64,000 nucleotides of DNA from Diorhabda sublineata (Eukaryota > Arthropoda > Insecta > Coleoptera > Chrysomelidae), in the NCBI RefSeq assembly GCF_026230105.1, contig NC_079480.1, forward strand, positions 23,540,488 through 23,604,487, read 5' to 3'. A program made the position numbers and the translations under genes. Every line of letters starts with the position of its first letter. Positions within the stretch are counted from its first letter, which is position 1. The notes under the pieces are model-generated. The model ran no database searches, was not told the DNA's origin, and saw only the letters and a program-made list of their open reading frames with translations. Positions 1 to 9,638 of the stretch are shown piece by piece.

Positions 1-1259
1 CCTCTGTTTTGCTGTATCAACTCCTCTATTCGATTTTCTTGATACTTTCGTATGTCCTGCTTGGCCGTTTTCCTTGCTGTTTTGTTTAGTTCGGCATACT
101 CTACTGTATTCCTTTTGTTGTCTTTAATGAGCTCTCTCCTTCTTTCCAGTAGCTGTTTGGTTTGTGTTGTAAACTTTTCTATTCTTTTAGTTTTTGATGA
201 TACTAAACTTGTAGTTGTTTCTTTCAGTTCTTTTACCAGTCTATTGTTTGTTTCGTCCAAGCTCTCGTGTGATGATGTTGTTTCCTTTGTTAGTCGTTCT
301 GTCAATCTTTTGCTATATATTGACTTGTTGTCTCTTATTGTATCAGGATCTATACGGTATTGCGTGCTGTTGAATTTTTTTGCTCTTTCCAATTTTGTGT
401 TTAATACGATCCTGCACCGGACTAATCTGTGGTCGCTGCCCGTATTAAAGGAATTAAGAACGTCAACTTCTTGGACGATATGTTTATTTGGTGTCAGCAC
501 GTAGTCTATTTCGTTTTTTGTAATTCCATCCGGGCTGGCCCAGGTCCATTTTTTGTGAGGTCTTTTTTTGAAAAACGTATTCATTATGTATAGTTGTTCT
601 TTTTCCAGGAAATTTGCAAGCATCGTCCCTCTTTCATTTCGTTTCCCCAGTCCAAATTGTCCAACATACTGTGAGCTATTACACTGCTCTCCTATTCTTG
701 CGTTGAAGTCTCCTATTATCAGCGTGTATCTTGTCTTATTTTCTGTTAGGCTCTGTGTGATTTCATCATACAGCACCTCGATCTCTTCGTCCTCATGACT
801 ACTTGTTGGGGCATAGATTTGAACGACTTTAATTGTTATATTGGAGTTAATCTTAAGTGTTATGTATATTACTCTATCTGATATGGTTTTAAGTATTTGA
901 AGATTTGGGGAGATTCGTTTGTTGATAAGAAAACCCACACCACCCAAACTATTATCTTCTCTTCCTTTGTAGAATAGGATATGTCCTGATCTTAGTCTAA
1001 TGGATTCTTCACCTCTTCTCCTTGTTTCTGATATTCCCAGCATATCCCAGTTTATTCTGTCCAGTTCGTACTGTAGTTCCGTTAACCTTTCCTCATTTCC
1101 AATTGACCTAGCGTTATAAGTTGCAATGTGAAGTTGGCAGCCTTGTTTTACCCAGGGATTCTTAGCACCCCCTGCTCTACGACTGGTCTGACCGCTACCT
1201 TGGCCAGGGTCGTTCGAGCCGCTGGGCACTGGGGGCCATTGTTTTTGGTATGTCTTCAT
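1..1259 (-). CDS. LINE endonuclease ORF, 5' part (runs off left edge)
   Basis: The minus strand is open from the ATG at 1259-1257 to base 1, about 419 codons with no stop. The translation is an APE-type (exonuclease-endonuclease-phosphatase) domain of a non-LTR retrotransposon, which nicks target DNA to prime reverse transcription. In order I see ATYNARS (catalytic Asn), LGISETRR (Glu), VVQIYAPTS, LIIGDFNARIG (Asp/Asn), KKWTWASPDG, NEIDYVL and GSDHRLVR (Asp-His). All expected catalytic positions are present. A lysine- and glutamate-rich linker follows at roughly residues 320-419. The reverse transcriptase would lie left of the window. The style resembles insect RTE or 'craniofacial development protein 2-like' LINEs, which is a family guess. 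A second ATG at 1278-1276, in another frame, opens a 27-codon frame overlapping this start, so the true N-terminus is uncertain. The intact frame contrasts with every other LINE here and suggests a young copy. Confidence 0.9.
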   Translation of the reverse strand, partial: MKTYQKQWPPVPSGSNDPGQGSGQTSRRAGGAKNPWVKQGCQLHIATYNARSIGNEERLTELQYELDRINWDMLGISETRRRGEESIRLRSGHILFYKGREDNSLGGVGFLINKRISPNLQILKTISDRVIYITLKINSNITIKVVQIYAPTSSHEDEEIEVLYDEITQSLTENKTRYTLIIGDFNARIGEQCNSSQYVGQFGLGKRNERGTMLANFLEKEQLYIMNTFFKKRPHKKWTWASPDGITKNEIDYVLTPNKHIVQEVDVLNSFNTGSDHRLVRCRIVLNTKLERAKKFNSTQYRIDPDTIRDNKSIYSKRLTERLTKETTSSHESLDETNNRLVKELKETTTSLVSSKTKRIEKFTTQTKQLLERRRELIKDNKRNTVEYAELNKTARKTAKQDIRKYQENRIEELIQQNR

Positions 1260-1525
1260 ATGAGAGGGGTTTAGCCATAAAACACCACGTTGGCCAGACG
1301 TCTTGGTGAGTGTAGGTTCAGCCGCCCCTAACCTGGGGAGCCGTCGCTGTTTGCAGCCGCCCACTCTGGGTCAGACGCTGCAGATTTTTCCTGTTGGTCC
1401 ACGGGGCGTATTTGATTTCCGCCCTACCACCCATATCTGGGAAGCATTCCCCTATCCGCCACCCGGGGACGCGCTCTCTAGGAGTTACAGGCTCTCCCGA
1501 GAGTGTAGGGCACCTGCTATCTGAT
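1260..1525 (-). other. GC-rich 5' leader of the LINE
   Basis: This block directly precedes the endonuclease ORF and is much richer in G+C than its surroundings, with CpG-containing stretches. Its position and composition fit the 5' untranslated region and internal promoter of the LINE. Short open frames on the plus strand here look incidental. The outer edge is placed near 1525, where composition returns to the AT-rich background and an older LINE fossil begins. Confidence 0.5.
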
Positions 1526-1529
1526 AAAT

Positions 1530-2060
1530 ATCATTGTGATGAGATGCATCTAAGGCTAGCGCATGTTTCCCCAATAGAAAATGGAAGGTTTTGAGCCCAT
1601 ACCGAGCTTGGTTTCTGTACCAAATATTCCTGCCCCTACTTGACAGTGTAGAATACTAATTTGCCTCGTGTAAAAGTCAAGTTACTGGGCTTCAAGTCCT
1701 GTGCTTTGTACGCCTTAAGTCTATAATGTTTGTCTGTCTAATGACAGACCTTTGCAACTTATCTAGGGATGTTTCCCCAATTTAACCACCAAAAGAAAGG
1801 TGTATAACTTATGATAGGTTGTACAATGGAGTAGTACATCCAGCTCATTATTTTGGGTTTCAAACTTCACGTTCATCCGACCTTATGTAGCAGTTGTATA
1901 AAGCACTTTATGCCTTATTGCTTGAAGATGTTGTCTCCATGTTAGTCTCTGATCGAAATAATTGATATCTGTCTTAAATGCTTGTTCGATTCCGTTTGTT
2001 CTGAAGGTTTATATTGGATAATTTTTACCACTTAGAATTATAACCAGGTATCCGAAGACT
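1530..2060 (-). pseudogene. Decayed LINE: reverse transcriptase C-terminus and RNase H remnant
   Basis: Read on the minus strand with frameshifts, this stretch gives FDQRLTWRQHLQAIRHK, then WMYYSIVQPIISY, then GAGIFGTETKLG. These match, in the right order, the 'LGV.LD..LTW..H', 'IY.AIVRPI..YG' and RNase H-start segments of LINEs that encode RNase H (R1/LOA/I-type). Several frameshifts and stops make it dead. It is cut off at about 1530 by the younger LINE, which may have inserted here. A related remnant on the other strand is at 39.1-39.5 kb. Confidence 0.6.
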
Positions 2061-2335
2061 TCATACATGCAAAGTTGTAATAATCCAAGGTTCGATGGCT
2101 CGAATCCTCGTGAATGAACGATGGAATTTCTTGGCGTATTTGGATAAAGGCACCTTCAATGTGGTACCAGTACTCAGGGATGTAACTCCATATGAAGCTA
2201 GTATAAAGACTTTAAAAAGATTAAACCAATGCAGTGCGTATTTTCTTCGCTTCAAACTTTTGTTTAAAACTTAAACCAAATGCTTTATCATCCAAAAAAG
2301 AATAAATAGTTGTATATCGATGTTATTATTTGTAG

Positions 2336-2572
2336 ATTGTATATTGGGACGAGAAAACGATGTACATTGAACAACAATTCGTTACACTACATGATGGTTT
2401 TATAAGAGCGGTGGTTTTAAGTAAGCAAACCACAATTGGTCTTAACGTACCTGAGATGATGGCTAAATTAACAGGTTGCGATGTTTCACATAGACCCCAA
2501 ATGCCCGAAGAACTCCAAGATTGGTTATCTTCTATGGAGAAGAGCAGTAACAGATTGAGGAAAAAAGATTAA
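2336..2572 (+). CDS. THEM6-like protein, terminal exon
   Basis: This exon follows a good 3' splice site (T-rich run ending TTTGTAG at 2335) and stays open in phase 0 to TAA at 2570-2572. It encodes about 78 residues containing YWDEKTMYIEQQFVTL, HDGFIRAVVL and MPEELQDWLSSMEKSS. The arrangement GWDD..FYLE..FV.L.DGFV followed by P.DL..W....E.SS is what I recall for the C-terminal part of vertebrate THEM6 (UPF0670), a hotdog-fold thioesterase-superfamily protein of uncertain substrate. Upstream exons are not recognisable between 1530 and 2335, where LINE remnants lie, so they probably sit left of the window with LINE insertions in the last intron. The ATG at 2360 is internal to the exon, not a start. 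The gene looks intact here. Confidence 0.75.
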   Translation: MVYWDEKTMYIEQQFVTLHDGFIRAVVLSKQTTIGLNVPEMMAKLTGCDVSHRPQMPEELQDWLSSMEKSSNRLRKKD

Positions 2573-2625
2573 TTATACATATATCTTGTTTTTTTTGTTA
2601 TATGGAAGGGTGTTTTTTAGAAGTT

Positions 2626-2631
2626 AATAAA
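2626..2631 (+). promoter_or_regulatory. Poly(A) signal of the THEM6-like gene
   Basis: AATAAA lies 54 bases after the stop codon of the THEM6-like exon, following a T-rich 3' UTR. The distance fits a short insect 3' UTR. Confidence 0.55.
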
Positions 2632-2939
2632 TATTAGTAAGCGACTGAGTTTTATTTATATTTTTCCCGATACAAAGCAGTAGTTAATAACGACAGACCC
2701 AAATTCCAGATTTCCCAACGTTTTGATGCAATTAAAAATACTCAGGATGGCAACTGTAAGGATTCTACGTCGTTTTGGTACAAAATTTTCTTTAATTAGT
2801 CTCCTAAGGACTTTATATATTCACCCTTACGGTTCCCGAATTTTTTATCCTCTACACAAATATATATTTAAATAATTGTTTGTTTTCGAAATTATTTCAC
2901 ATTGAGAGACACAACTCCTTCTTATGGTATACCTTCACA

Positions 2940-3150
2940 TATCCTACTACAGTTTTAGAGGTATACATCTCGCATGATTTAAGTCGTATCTTATCAAAAG
3001 AAGTCAGCTTATAAGGGTTGATACAACGGTGTCTTCGTGCGAGCCAATAAAATGTGAAATATCTCAAGACTGTTTATCAATGACACTTCCTATCCAGACA
3101 TCAGCGAAATGATCTGTATGCGGACAATACTAGTTTCTTTTGATGTCGCG
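2940..3150 (+). pseudogene. Jockey-like reverse transcriptase remnant
   Basis: Frames on the plus strand give YYSFRGIHLA, a stop, FKSYLIKRSQ and, after shifts, NDLYADNTSFF. These match the 'YGFRG..L.WF.SYL..R.Q' and 'YADDTSF' segments of Jockey-type LINE reverse transcriptases. The intervening GVPQGS.LGPLLF block is deleted. It shares a near-identical stretch (tactac..ttttag..g..acatctcgcatg.tttaag) with the remnant at 15.96 kb, so both derive from one family. Confidence 0.6.
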
Positions 3151-4072
3151 GCACTTTACAGGACATATCTTGTCACCTATTCACCTACTCCCTCTAAAAT
3201 TCACAAAAAAGAAATAGCAAAATGCTTACCTTGCTTTTTTTTAGCAAAACCACGTTAAATCAATCAAATTATATTCACAGTTTTCATGCGATGACTTTTT
3301 TGTGATTAATCCGGAGGAATCTATTATTTTGGTTGCTGTTTGATCTCTGGTGTATAGCAGAAGCTTTACTTTTCTTCTTAAGAGTATTTAGACTCATAGT
3401 ATCTAGTATTTAACGAAGTCACCAACTCAGATATTTTCTCTAACCTTCTTACGACTTTAAGTTAATTGTCACATTACAAATTCTGTTCAAATTACATCGA
3501 TTTAGGGGCAAATAGAAACTGAGGTTACTGAAGTTCAAAAAGGTCCTGATACTGTGATTAATTGACAAAAGATTTGGACAGTTGATAGTTATTAGTACCA
3601 TTAAATTAATTGAAAAAGCTAAAGAAAACTTATTTACCGAAACTCAAATTATAGGAAAATATTTAAGTCTATTATATAATTTTTTTGAGTAAATTTCAAA
3701 AGTAATGTCATAAATCTAATAATAATGATGTGGAAACTCATAGAATAAAATTTATATTTTTATACTGCACCCCTAGATCAACACGGGATAACAAAATCAA
3801 TGTTTTTATATACCATTATTGTAGCTGGCTAATTTCATATTTAGCTTGTTATACTATCACTTTAACTGGATATTTAGTTTTATGGTCTTCTAAATTGATT
3901 GATTGACTGATTTGAAAAGATACTGCTTATCGTTCTTTCACTGAAATTTTATTAAATAAAAAAAAAATTTAATCGTTATATTTTACGAAGCAACATCATA
4001 TTCTCATTCGTAATGATTATATAAGTGAAAGTTTACTGTAGATACAAGGCCAGGACGTTATACCAATTTCTC
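3151..4072. other. AT-rich intergenic DNA
   Basis: I see no coding frame, RNA gene or repeat I can support here. The sequence is AT-rich with stops in all frames and may hold further unrecognisable LINE remains next to 3150. Confidence 0.6.
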
Positions 4073-4076
4073 TTAA

Positions 4077-4100
4077 GCCGGTACTACACGATGCGTCCAT
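4077..4100 (+). repeat. Left terminal inverted repeat
   Basis: It begins gccggtactacacgatgcgt immediately after TTAA and pairs with 8460-8483 apart from one base (t/c at position 9). Similarity ends after about 24 bases. Confidence 0.8.
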
Positions 4101-4466
4101 TGCTTTCAACGTCGGACGTTGGATTAATTAGACGTATCGTGTGGTCGTAGTGAGCATGACAATCGACGAATCTGTTGCTTACAACGTTGAAATTGGAACG
4201 TTGGCCAAGAAAAGGCGGTTTTTAAAGGAGAACGTTGGAATTGGAACCAATATTTGTACAAATAAACATACTTCTTGTCCTCTTGCGCGTGAATATTACG
4301 TATTTTGTATGAAAAACCATTATCTACAAATTATTTTGAAAGAAATTATATCGGTTGTTCATCATTTTATGGAAACGCGACACCAATATCAGCAACTCGC
4401 ACTCACTATATAATTTTTCACGCTTGTTTACAGCGTTGCATTAGGCCTTCGTCATATGTTCAGTCA

Positions 4467-7400
4467 ATGCATCGTGTACTGCATCCAGTTTTCCTTCCAA
4501 CGTTCAGCCTTTCATTGGAATGCGAATGTTGGACGCATCGTGTAGTTGCAGCGCTGCATCCAGTTGTCCTTCCAATGTTCACCCTTTCATTGGAATGCGA
4601 ATGCTGGACGCATCGTGTAGTTGCATCGCTGCATCCTGTTTTCCTTCCAATTTCAGCTTTTCATTGGACGCATCGTGTAGTTGCATCGCTGCATCCAGTT
4701 TTCCTTTCAATGTTCAGCCTTTCATTGGAATGCGAATGTTGGACGCATCGTGTAGTTGCAGCGCTGCATCCAGTTTTCCTTCCAATGTTTAGACTTTCGT
4801 TGGAATGCAAATGTTGGACGCGACGTGTAGTTGCATCGCTGCATCCTGTTTTCCTTTCAATGTTCAGCCTTTCATTGGAATGCGAATGTTGGACGCATCG
4901 TGTAGTTGCAGCGCTGCATCCAGTTTTCCTTCCAATGTTTAGCCTTTCGTTGGAATGCAAATGTTGGACGCGACGTGTAGTTGCATCGCTGCATCCTGTT
5001 TTCCTTTCAATGTTCAGCCTTTCATTGGAATGCGAATGTTGGACGCATCGTGTAGTTGCAGCGCTGCATCCAGTTTTCCTTCCAATGTTTAGCCTTTCGT
5101 TGGAATGCAAATGTTGGACGCGACGTGTAGTTGCATCGCTGCATCCTGTTTTCCTTTCAATGTTCAGCCTTTCATTGGAATGCGAATGTTGGACGCATCG
5201 TGTAGTTGCAGCGCTGCATCCAGTTTTCCTTCCAATGTTTAGCCTTTCGTTGGAATGCAAATGTTGGACGCGACGTGTAGTTGCATCGCTGCATCCTGTT
5301 TTCCTTTCAATGTTCAGCCTTTCATTGGAATGCGAATGTTGGACGCATCGTGTAGTTGCAGCGCTGCATCCAGTTTTCCTTCCAATGTTTAGACTTTCGT
5401 TGGAATGCAAATGTTGGACGCGACGTGTAGTTGCATCGCTGCATCCTGTTTTCCTTTCAATGTTCAGCCTTTCATTGGAATGCGAATGTTGGACGCATCG
5501 TGTAGTTGCAGCGCTGCATCCAGTTTTCCTTCCAATGTTTAGCCTTTCGTTGGAATGCAAATGTTGGACGCGACGTGTAGTTGCATCGCTGCATCCTGTT
5601 TTCCTTTCAATGTTCAGCCTTTCATTGGAATGCGAATGTTGGACGCATCGTGTAGTTGCAGCGCTGCATCCAGTTGTCCTTCCAATGTTCACCCTTTCAT
5701 TGGAATGCGAATGCTGGACGCATCGTGTAGTTGCATCGCTGCATCCTGTTTTCCTTCCAATTTCAGCTTTTCATTGGACGCATCGTGTAGTTGCATCGCT
5801 GCATCCAGTTTTCCTTTCAATGTTCAGCCTTTCATTGGAATGCGAATGTTGGACGCATCGTGTAGTTGCAGCGCTGCATCCAGTTTTCCTTCCAATGTTT
5901 AGACTTTCGTTGGAATGCAAATGTTGGACGCGACGTGTAGTTGCATCGCTGCATCCTGTTTTCCTTTCAATGTTCAGCCTTTCATTGGAATGCGAATGTT
6001 GGACGCATCGTGTAGTTGCAGCGCTGCATCCAGTTTTCCTTCCAATGTTTAGCCTTTCGTTGGAATGCAAATGTTGGACGCGACGTGTAGTTGCATCGCT
6101 GCATCCTGTTTTCCTTTCAATGTTCAGCCTTTCATTGGAATGCGAATGTTGGACGCATCGTGTAGTTGCAGCGCTGCATCCAGTTTTCCTTCCAATGTTT
6201 AGCCTTTCGTTGGAATGCAAATGTTGGACGCGACGTGTAGTTGCATCGCTGCATCCTGTTTTCCTTTCAATGTTCAGCCTTTCATTGGAATGCGAATGTT
6301 GGACGCATCGTGTAGTTGCAGCGCTGCATCCAGTTTTCCTTCCAATGTTTAGCCTTTCGTTGGAATGCAAATGTTGGACGCGACGTGTAGTTGCATCGCT
6401 GCATCCTGTTTTCCTTTCAATGTTCAGCCTTTCATTGGAATGCGAATGTTGGACGCATCGTGTAGTTGCATCGCTGCATCCTGTTTTCCTTTCAATGTTC
6501 AGCCTTTCATTGGAATGCGAATGTTGGACGCATCGTGTAGTTGCAGCGCTGCATCCAGTTGTCCTTCCAATGTTCACCCTTTCATTGGAATGCGAATGCT
6601 GGACGCATCGTGTAGTTGCATCGCTGCATCCAGTTGTCCTTCCAATGTTCACCCTTTCATTGGAATGCGAATGCTGGACGCATCGTGTAGTTGCATCGCT
6701 GCATCCTGTTTTCCTTCCAATTTCAGCTTTTCATTGGACGCATCGTGTAGTTGCATCGCTGCATCCAGTTTTCCTTTCAATGTTCAGCCTTTCATTGGAA
6801 TGCGAATGCTGGACGCATCGTGTAGTTGCAGCGCTGCATCCAGTTGTCCTTCCAATGTTCACCCTTTCATTGGAATGCGAATGTTGGACGCATCGTGTAG
6901 TTGCAGCGCTGCATCCAGTTGTCCTTCCAATGTTCAGCCTTTCATTGGAATGCGAATGTTGGACGCATCGTGTAGTTGCAGCGCTGCATCCAGTTGTCCT
7001 TCCAATGTTCACCCTTTCATTGGAATGCGAATGCTGGACGCATCGTGTAGTTGCATCGCTGCATCCTGTTTTCCTTCCAATTTCAGCTTTTCATTGGACG
7101 CATCGTGTAGTTGCATCGCTGCATCCAGTTTTCCTTTCAATGTTCAGCCTTTCATTGGAATGCGAATGTTGGACGCATCGTGTAGTTGCAGCGCTGCATC
7201 CAGTTTTCCTTCCAATGTTTAGACTTTCGTTGGAATGCAAATGTTGGACGCGACGTGTAGTTGCATCGCTGCATCCTGTTTTCCTTTCAATGTTCAGCCT
7301 TTCATTGGAATGCGAATGTTGGACGCATCGTGTAGTTGCAGCGCTGCATCCAGTTTTCCTTCCAATGTTTAGCCTTTCGTTGGAATGCAAATGTTGGACG

Positions 7401-8457
7401 CGACGTGTAGTTGCATCGCTGCATCCTGTTTTCCTTTCAATGTTCAGCCTTTCATTGGAATGCGAATGTTGGACGCATCGTGTAGTTGCAGCGCTGCATC
7501 CAGTTTTCCTTCCAATGTTTAGCCTTTCGTTGGAATGCAAATGTTGGACGCGACGTGTAGTTGCATCGCTGCATCCTGTTTTCCTTTCAATGTTCAGCCT
7601 TTCATTGGAATGCGAATGTTGGACGCATCGTGTAGTTGCAGCGCTGCATCCAGTTTTCCTTCCAATGTTTAGCCTTTCGTTGGAATGCAAATGTTGGACG
7701 CGACGTGTAGTTGCATCGCTGCATCCTGTTTTCCTTTCAATGTTCAGCCTTTCATTGGAATGCGAATGTTGGACGCATCGTGTAGTTGCAGCGCTGCATC
7801 CAGTTTTCCTTCCAATGTTTAGCCTTTCGTTGGAATGCAAATGTTGGACGCGACGTGTAGTTGCATCGCTGCATCCTGTTTTCCTTCCAATTTCAGCTTT
7901 TCATTGGATGCATCGTGTAGTTGCATCGCTGCATCCAGTTTTCCTTTCAATGTTCAGCCTTTCATTGGAATGCGAATGTTGGACGCATCGTGTAGTTGCA
8001 GCGCTGCATCCAGTTTTCCTTCCAATGTTTAGCCTTTCGTTGGAATGCAAATGTTGGACGCGACGTGTAGTTGCATCGCTGCATCCTGTTTTCCTTCCAA
8101 TTTCAGCTTTTCATTGGATGCATCGTGTAGTTGCATCGCTGCATCCAGTTTTCCTTTCAATGTTCAGCCTTTCATTGGAATGCGAATGTTGGACGCATCG
8201 TGTAGTTGCAGCGCTGCATCCAGTTTTCCTTCCAATGTTTAGCCTTTCGTTGGAATGCAAATGTTGGACGCGACGTGTAGTTGCATCGCTGCATCCTGTT
8301 TTCCTTCCAATTTCAGCTTTTCATTGGATGCATCGTGTAGTTGCATCGCTGCATCCAGTTTTCCTTTCAATGTTCAGCCTTTCGTTGGAATGCGAAGTTT
8401 AGATGCATCGTGTAGTTGCATCGCTGCATCTAGCTCTCTTCCAAATGATCAGCCTTA
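4467..8457 (+). repeat. 75-bp satellite array with higher-order structure
   Basis: About 50 head-to-tail units of 75 bp alternate as a 150-bp dimer. One class carries gcgctgcatccagttttcct; the other carries cgctgcatcctgttttcctt. A 60-bp variant lacking 15 bp recurs (marker tttcagcttttcattgga at 4651, 5761, 6721, 7081, 7891, 8101 and 8311). Markers repeat at 1110 bp (4561/5671; 4790/5900), and the last three short variants are exactly 210 bp apart, showing block-wise amplification. Each unit holds the palindrome gcagcgctgc or its near copy, and an 8-bp inverted pair ttccaatg/cattggaa. Because 75 and 60 are multiples of three, frames stay open: the plus frame is stop-free from about 4305 to 8402, and antisense frames reach over 300 codons. 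I regard these as by-products, not genes. Confidence 0.9.
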
Positions 8458-8459
8458 CG

Positions 8460-8483
8460 TTGGACGCATCGTGTGGTACCGGC
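8460..8483 (-). repeat. Right terminal inverted repeat
   Basis: It reads ggacgcatcgtgtggtaccg on the plus strand and ends ggc just before TTAA. It is the complement of the left end. The internal array motif ggacgcatcgtgtag is almost the same sequence. Confidence 0.8.
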
Positions 8484-8487
8484 TTAA

Positions 8488-9638
8488 CACTTACATCAAC
8501 GACTTCTATTTACCAAGTTTCCATTAAATATTGGGCAATTTTAAACATTGCCCTACTGTAATTTATAATATAATGAACTCGGTTTAATAGTTATGAAGAA
8601 GTTTTAGTGAGAATTGGATGTGTTATATAAATAATTTCTCTTATATCGAGGTGAGTTGATCATTTTTTAGGTTATACTAATATTTATCGGTAAATTTTGA
8701 TTACTAATAGTTGAAATTTTATATAAAAAAAATTCTTGTTATATACTTAATTCATATTGATCTGATTTTTATTTAATCCTCAGTGAATTATCGTGAGGTG
8801 TTTGGATGATTGATTGGGAGTTATGACATGCTTTAATATCTTCTGTTTGATCTTCCATGCCTCACCATTACATCCAATTTATTTTCTCAGCTCTTTCCAT
8901 ATTATCTATTCAAGTTTTTCTATCTTCCACTATAATTATTACCTGCTATTTTCATACGAACATTTTTTTTTTTGGTATTTTGTTTTATCTTCGATTAGTT
9001 CCTGAGAAATTTTCTTTTTTCTGCATTTACTTGAACTATTAGATTTTCATTTATGTTTTACAGCGGTACGTATAGTAGACCTCACTATTTATTTCAAAAT
9101 TTTGGTTTTTGGTACTTCTTTTTTTCTAAAAAAAAATGAACCCTCCATTACATTGAATGATTTACCAACTACTACAGACAATAACTTAATTTGCTTTTTT
9201 ATTTATGAATCTGTTTTATTTTTTTTTTTTTGTTATAATTCATACTTTAGTCTGTTTTTACATCGTTGTCTAGTTTCCAAAAGTTTTCCAAACATCGCAG
9301 ATATTCCTTCTATATAAGATCTATATATTGGTTCTTTCTGTTGTTGTAGTCTTGTTTTTAACGTCTTGAATATCGATTTTTTCTTCCACTTGGTTATCTT
9401 CTTATCTGTTTACCTTCCATTGGTCTCCAATTATCCAATTATTTTATCTACCGCTTCTCCAAGCATTCCATCATCTAGATTTTCGTCAAAGTTTAAACAA
9501 TTTAGCACACTATTATTACAAAATCCGAATTTCTTGGTTTGGTTGAGGATTTTCTGTTAAAACGAACCTCCAAGGGATTTATAAACTTTTGGTAAAATGT
9601 TAATTGGTTCAACTGAAAGAAATATTTTTCTAGGTACC
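8488..9638. other. T-rich spacer upstream of the secreted-protein gene
   Basis: This stretch is T-rich on the plus strand, with runs of eight to ten T. Short open frames reflect low stop density in T-rich DNA and show no domain. The end resembles a 3' splice site (TTTTTCTAG just before GTACC and the ATG at 9639), so a 5' non-coding exon may lie upstream. Confidence 0.45.

Larger units (their letters stand above)
4077..8483. mobile_element. TIR element with TTAA flanks and an internal satellite body
   Basis: The ends are inverted repeats of about 22-24 bp (left gccggtactacacgatgcgt; right end its complement with one mismatch), each directly flanked by TTAA (4073-4076 and 8484-8487). TTAA target duplication is the piggyBac signature. 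Because TTAA is palindromic, a 3-bp TTA/TAA duplication of PIF/Harbinger type cannot be excluded. No transposase is recognisable, so the element is non-autonomous. After about 370 bp of left subterminal sequence the body is a tandem array of 75-bp units. Every unit contains ggacgcatcgtgtag, the core of the right TIR, so the array appears to have grown from the terminal sequence. Confidence 0.75.

Noticed and set aside
52..798. Plus-strand open frames over the left edge
   Set aside because: They are shadows of the antisense LINE endonuclease, which has clear catalytic motifs.
1303..1594. Plus-strand frames in the GC-rich leader
   Set aside because: Composition-driven frames within the LINE 5' region, with no domain.
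2090..2120. tRNA-like ggttcgatggctcgaatcc
   Set aside because: It resembles a T-arm, but no acceptor, D or anticodon arms could be folded around it.
4661..7840. Long antisense and alternate-frame open frames in the 75-bp array
   Set aside because: They are translations of the repeat in other registers, open only because unit lengths are multiples of three. No start signals, splice sites or unique sequence support them.
8814..9560. Several T-rich plus-strand frames
   Set aside because: Phe/Leu/Ser-rich translations of T-rich DNA without ATG context, domain or splice support.
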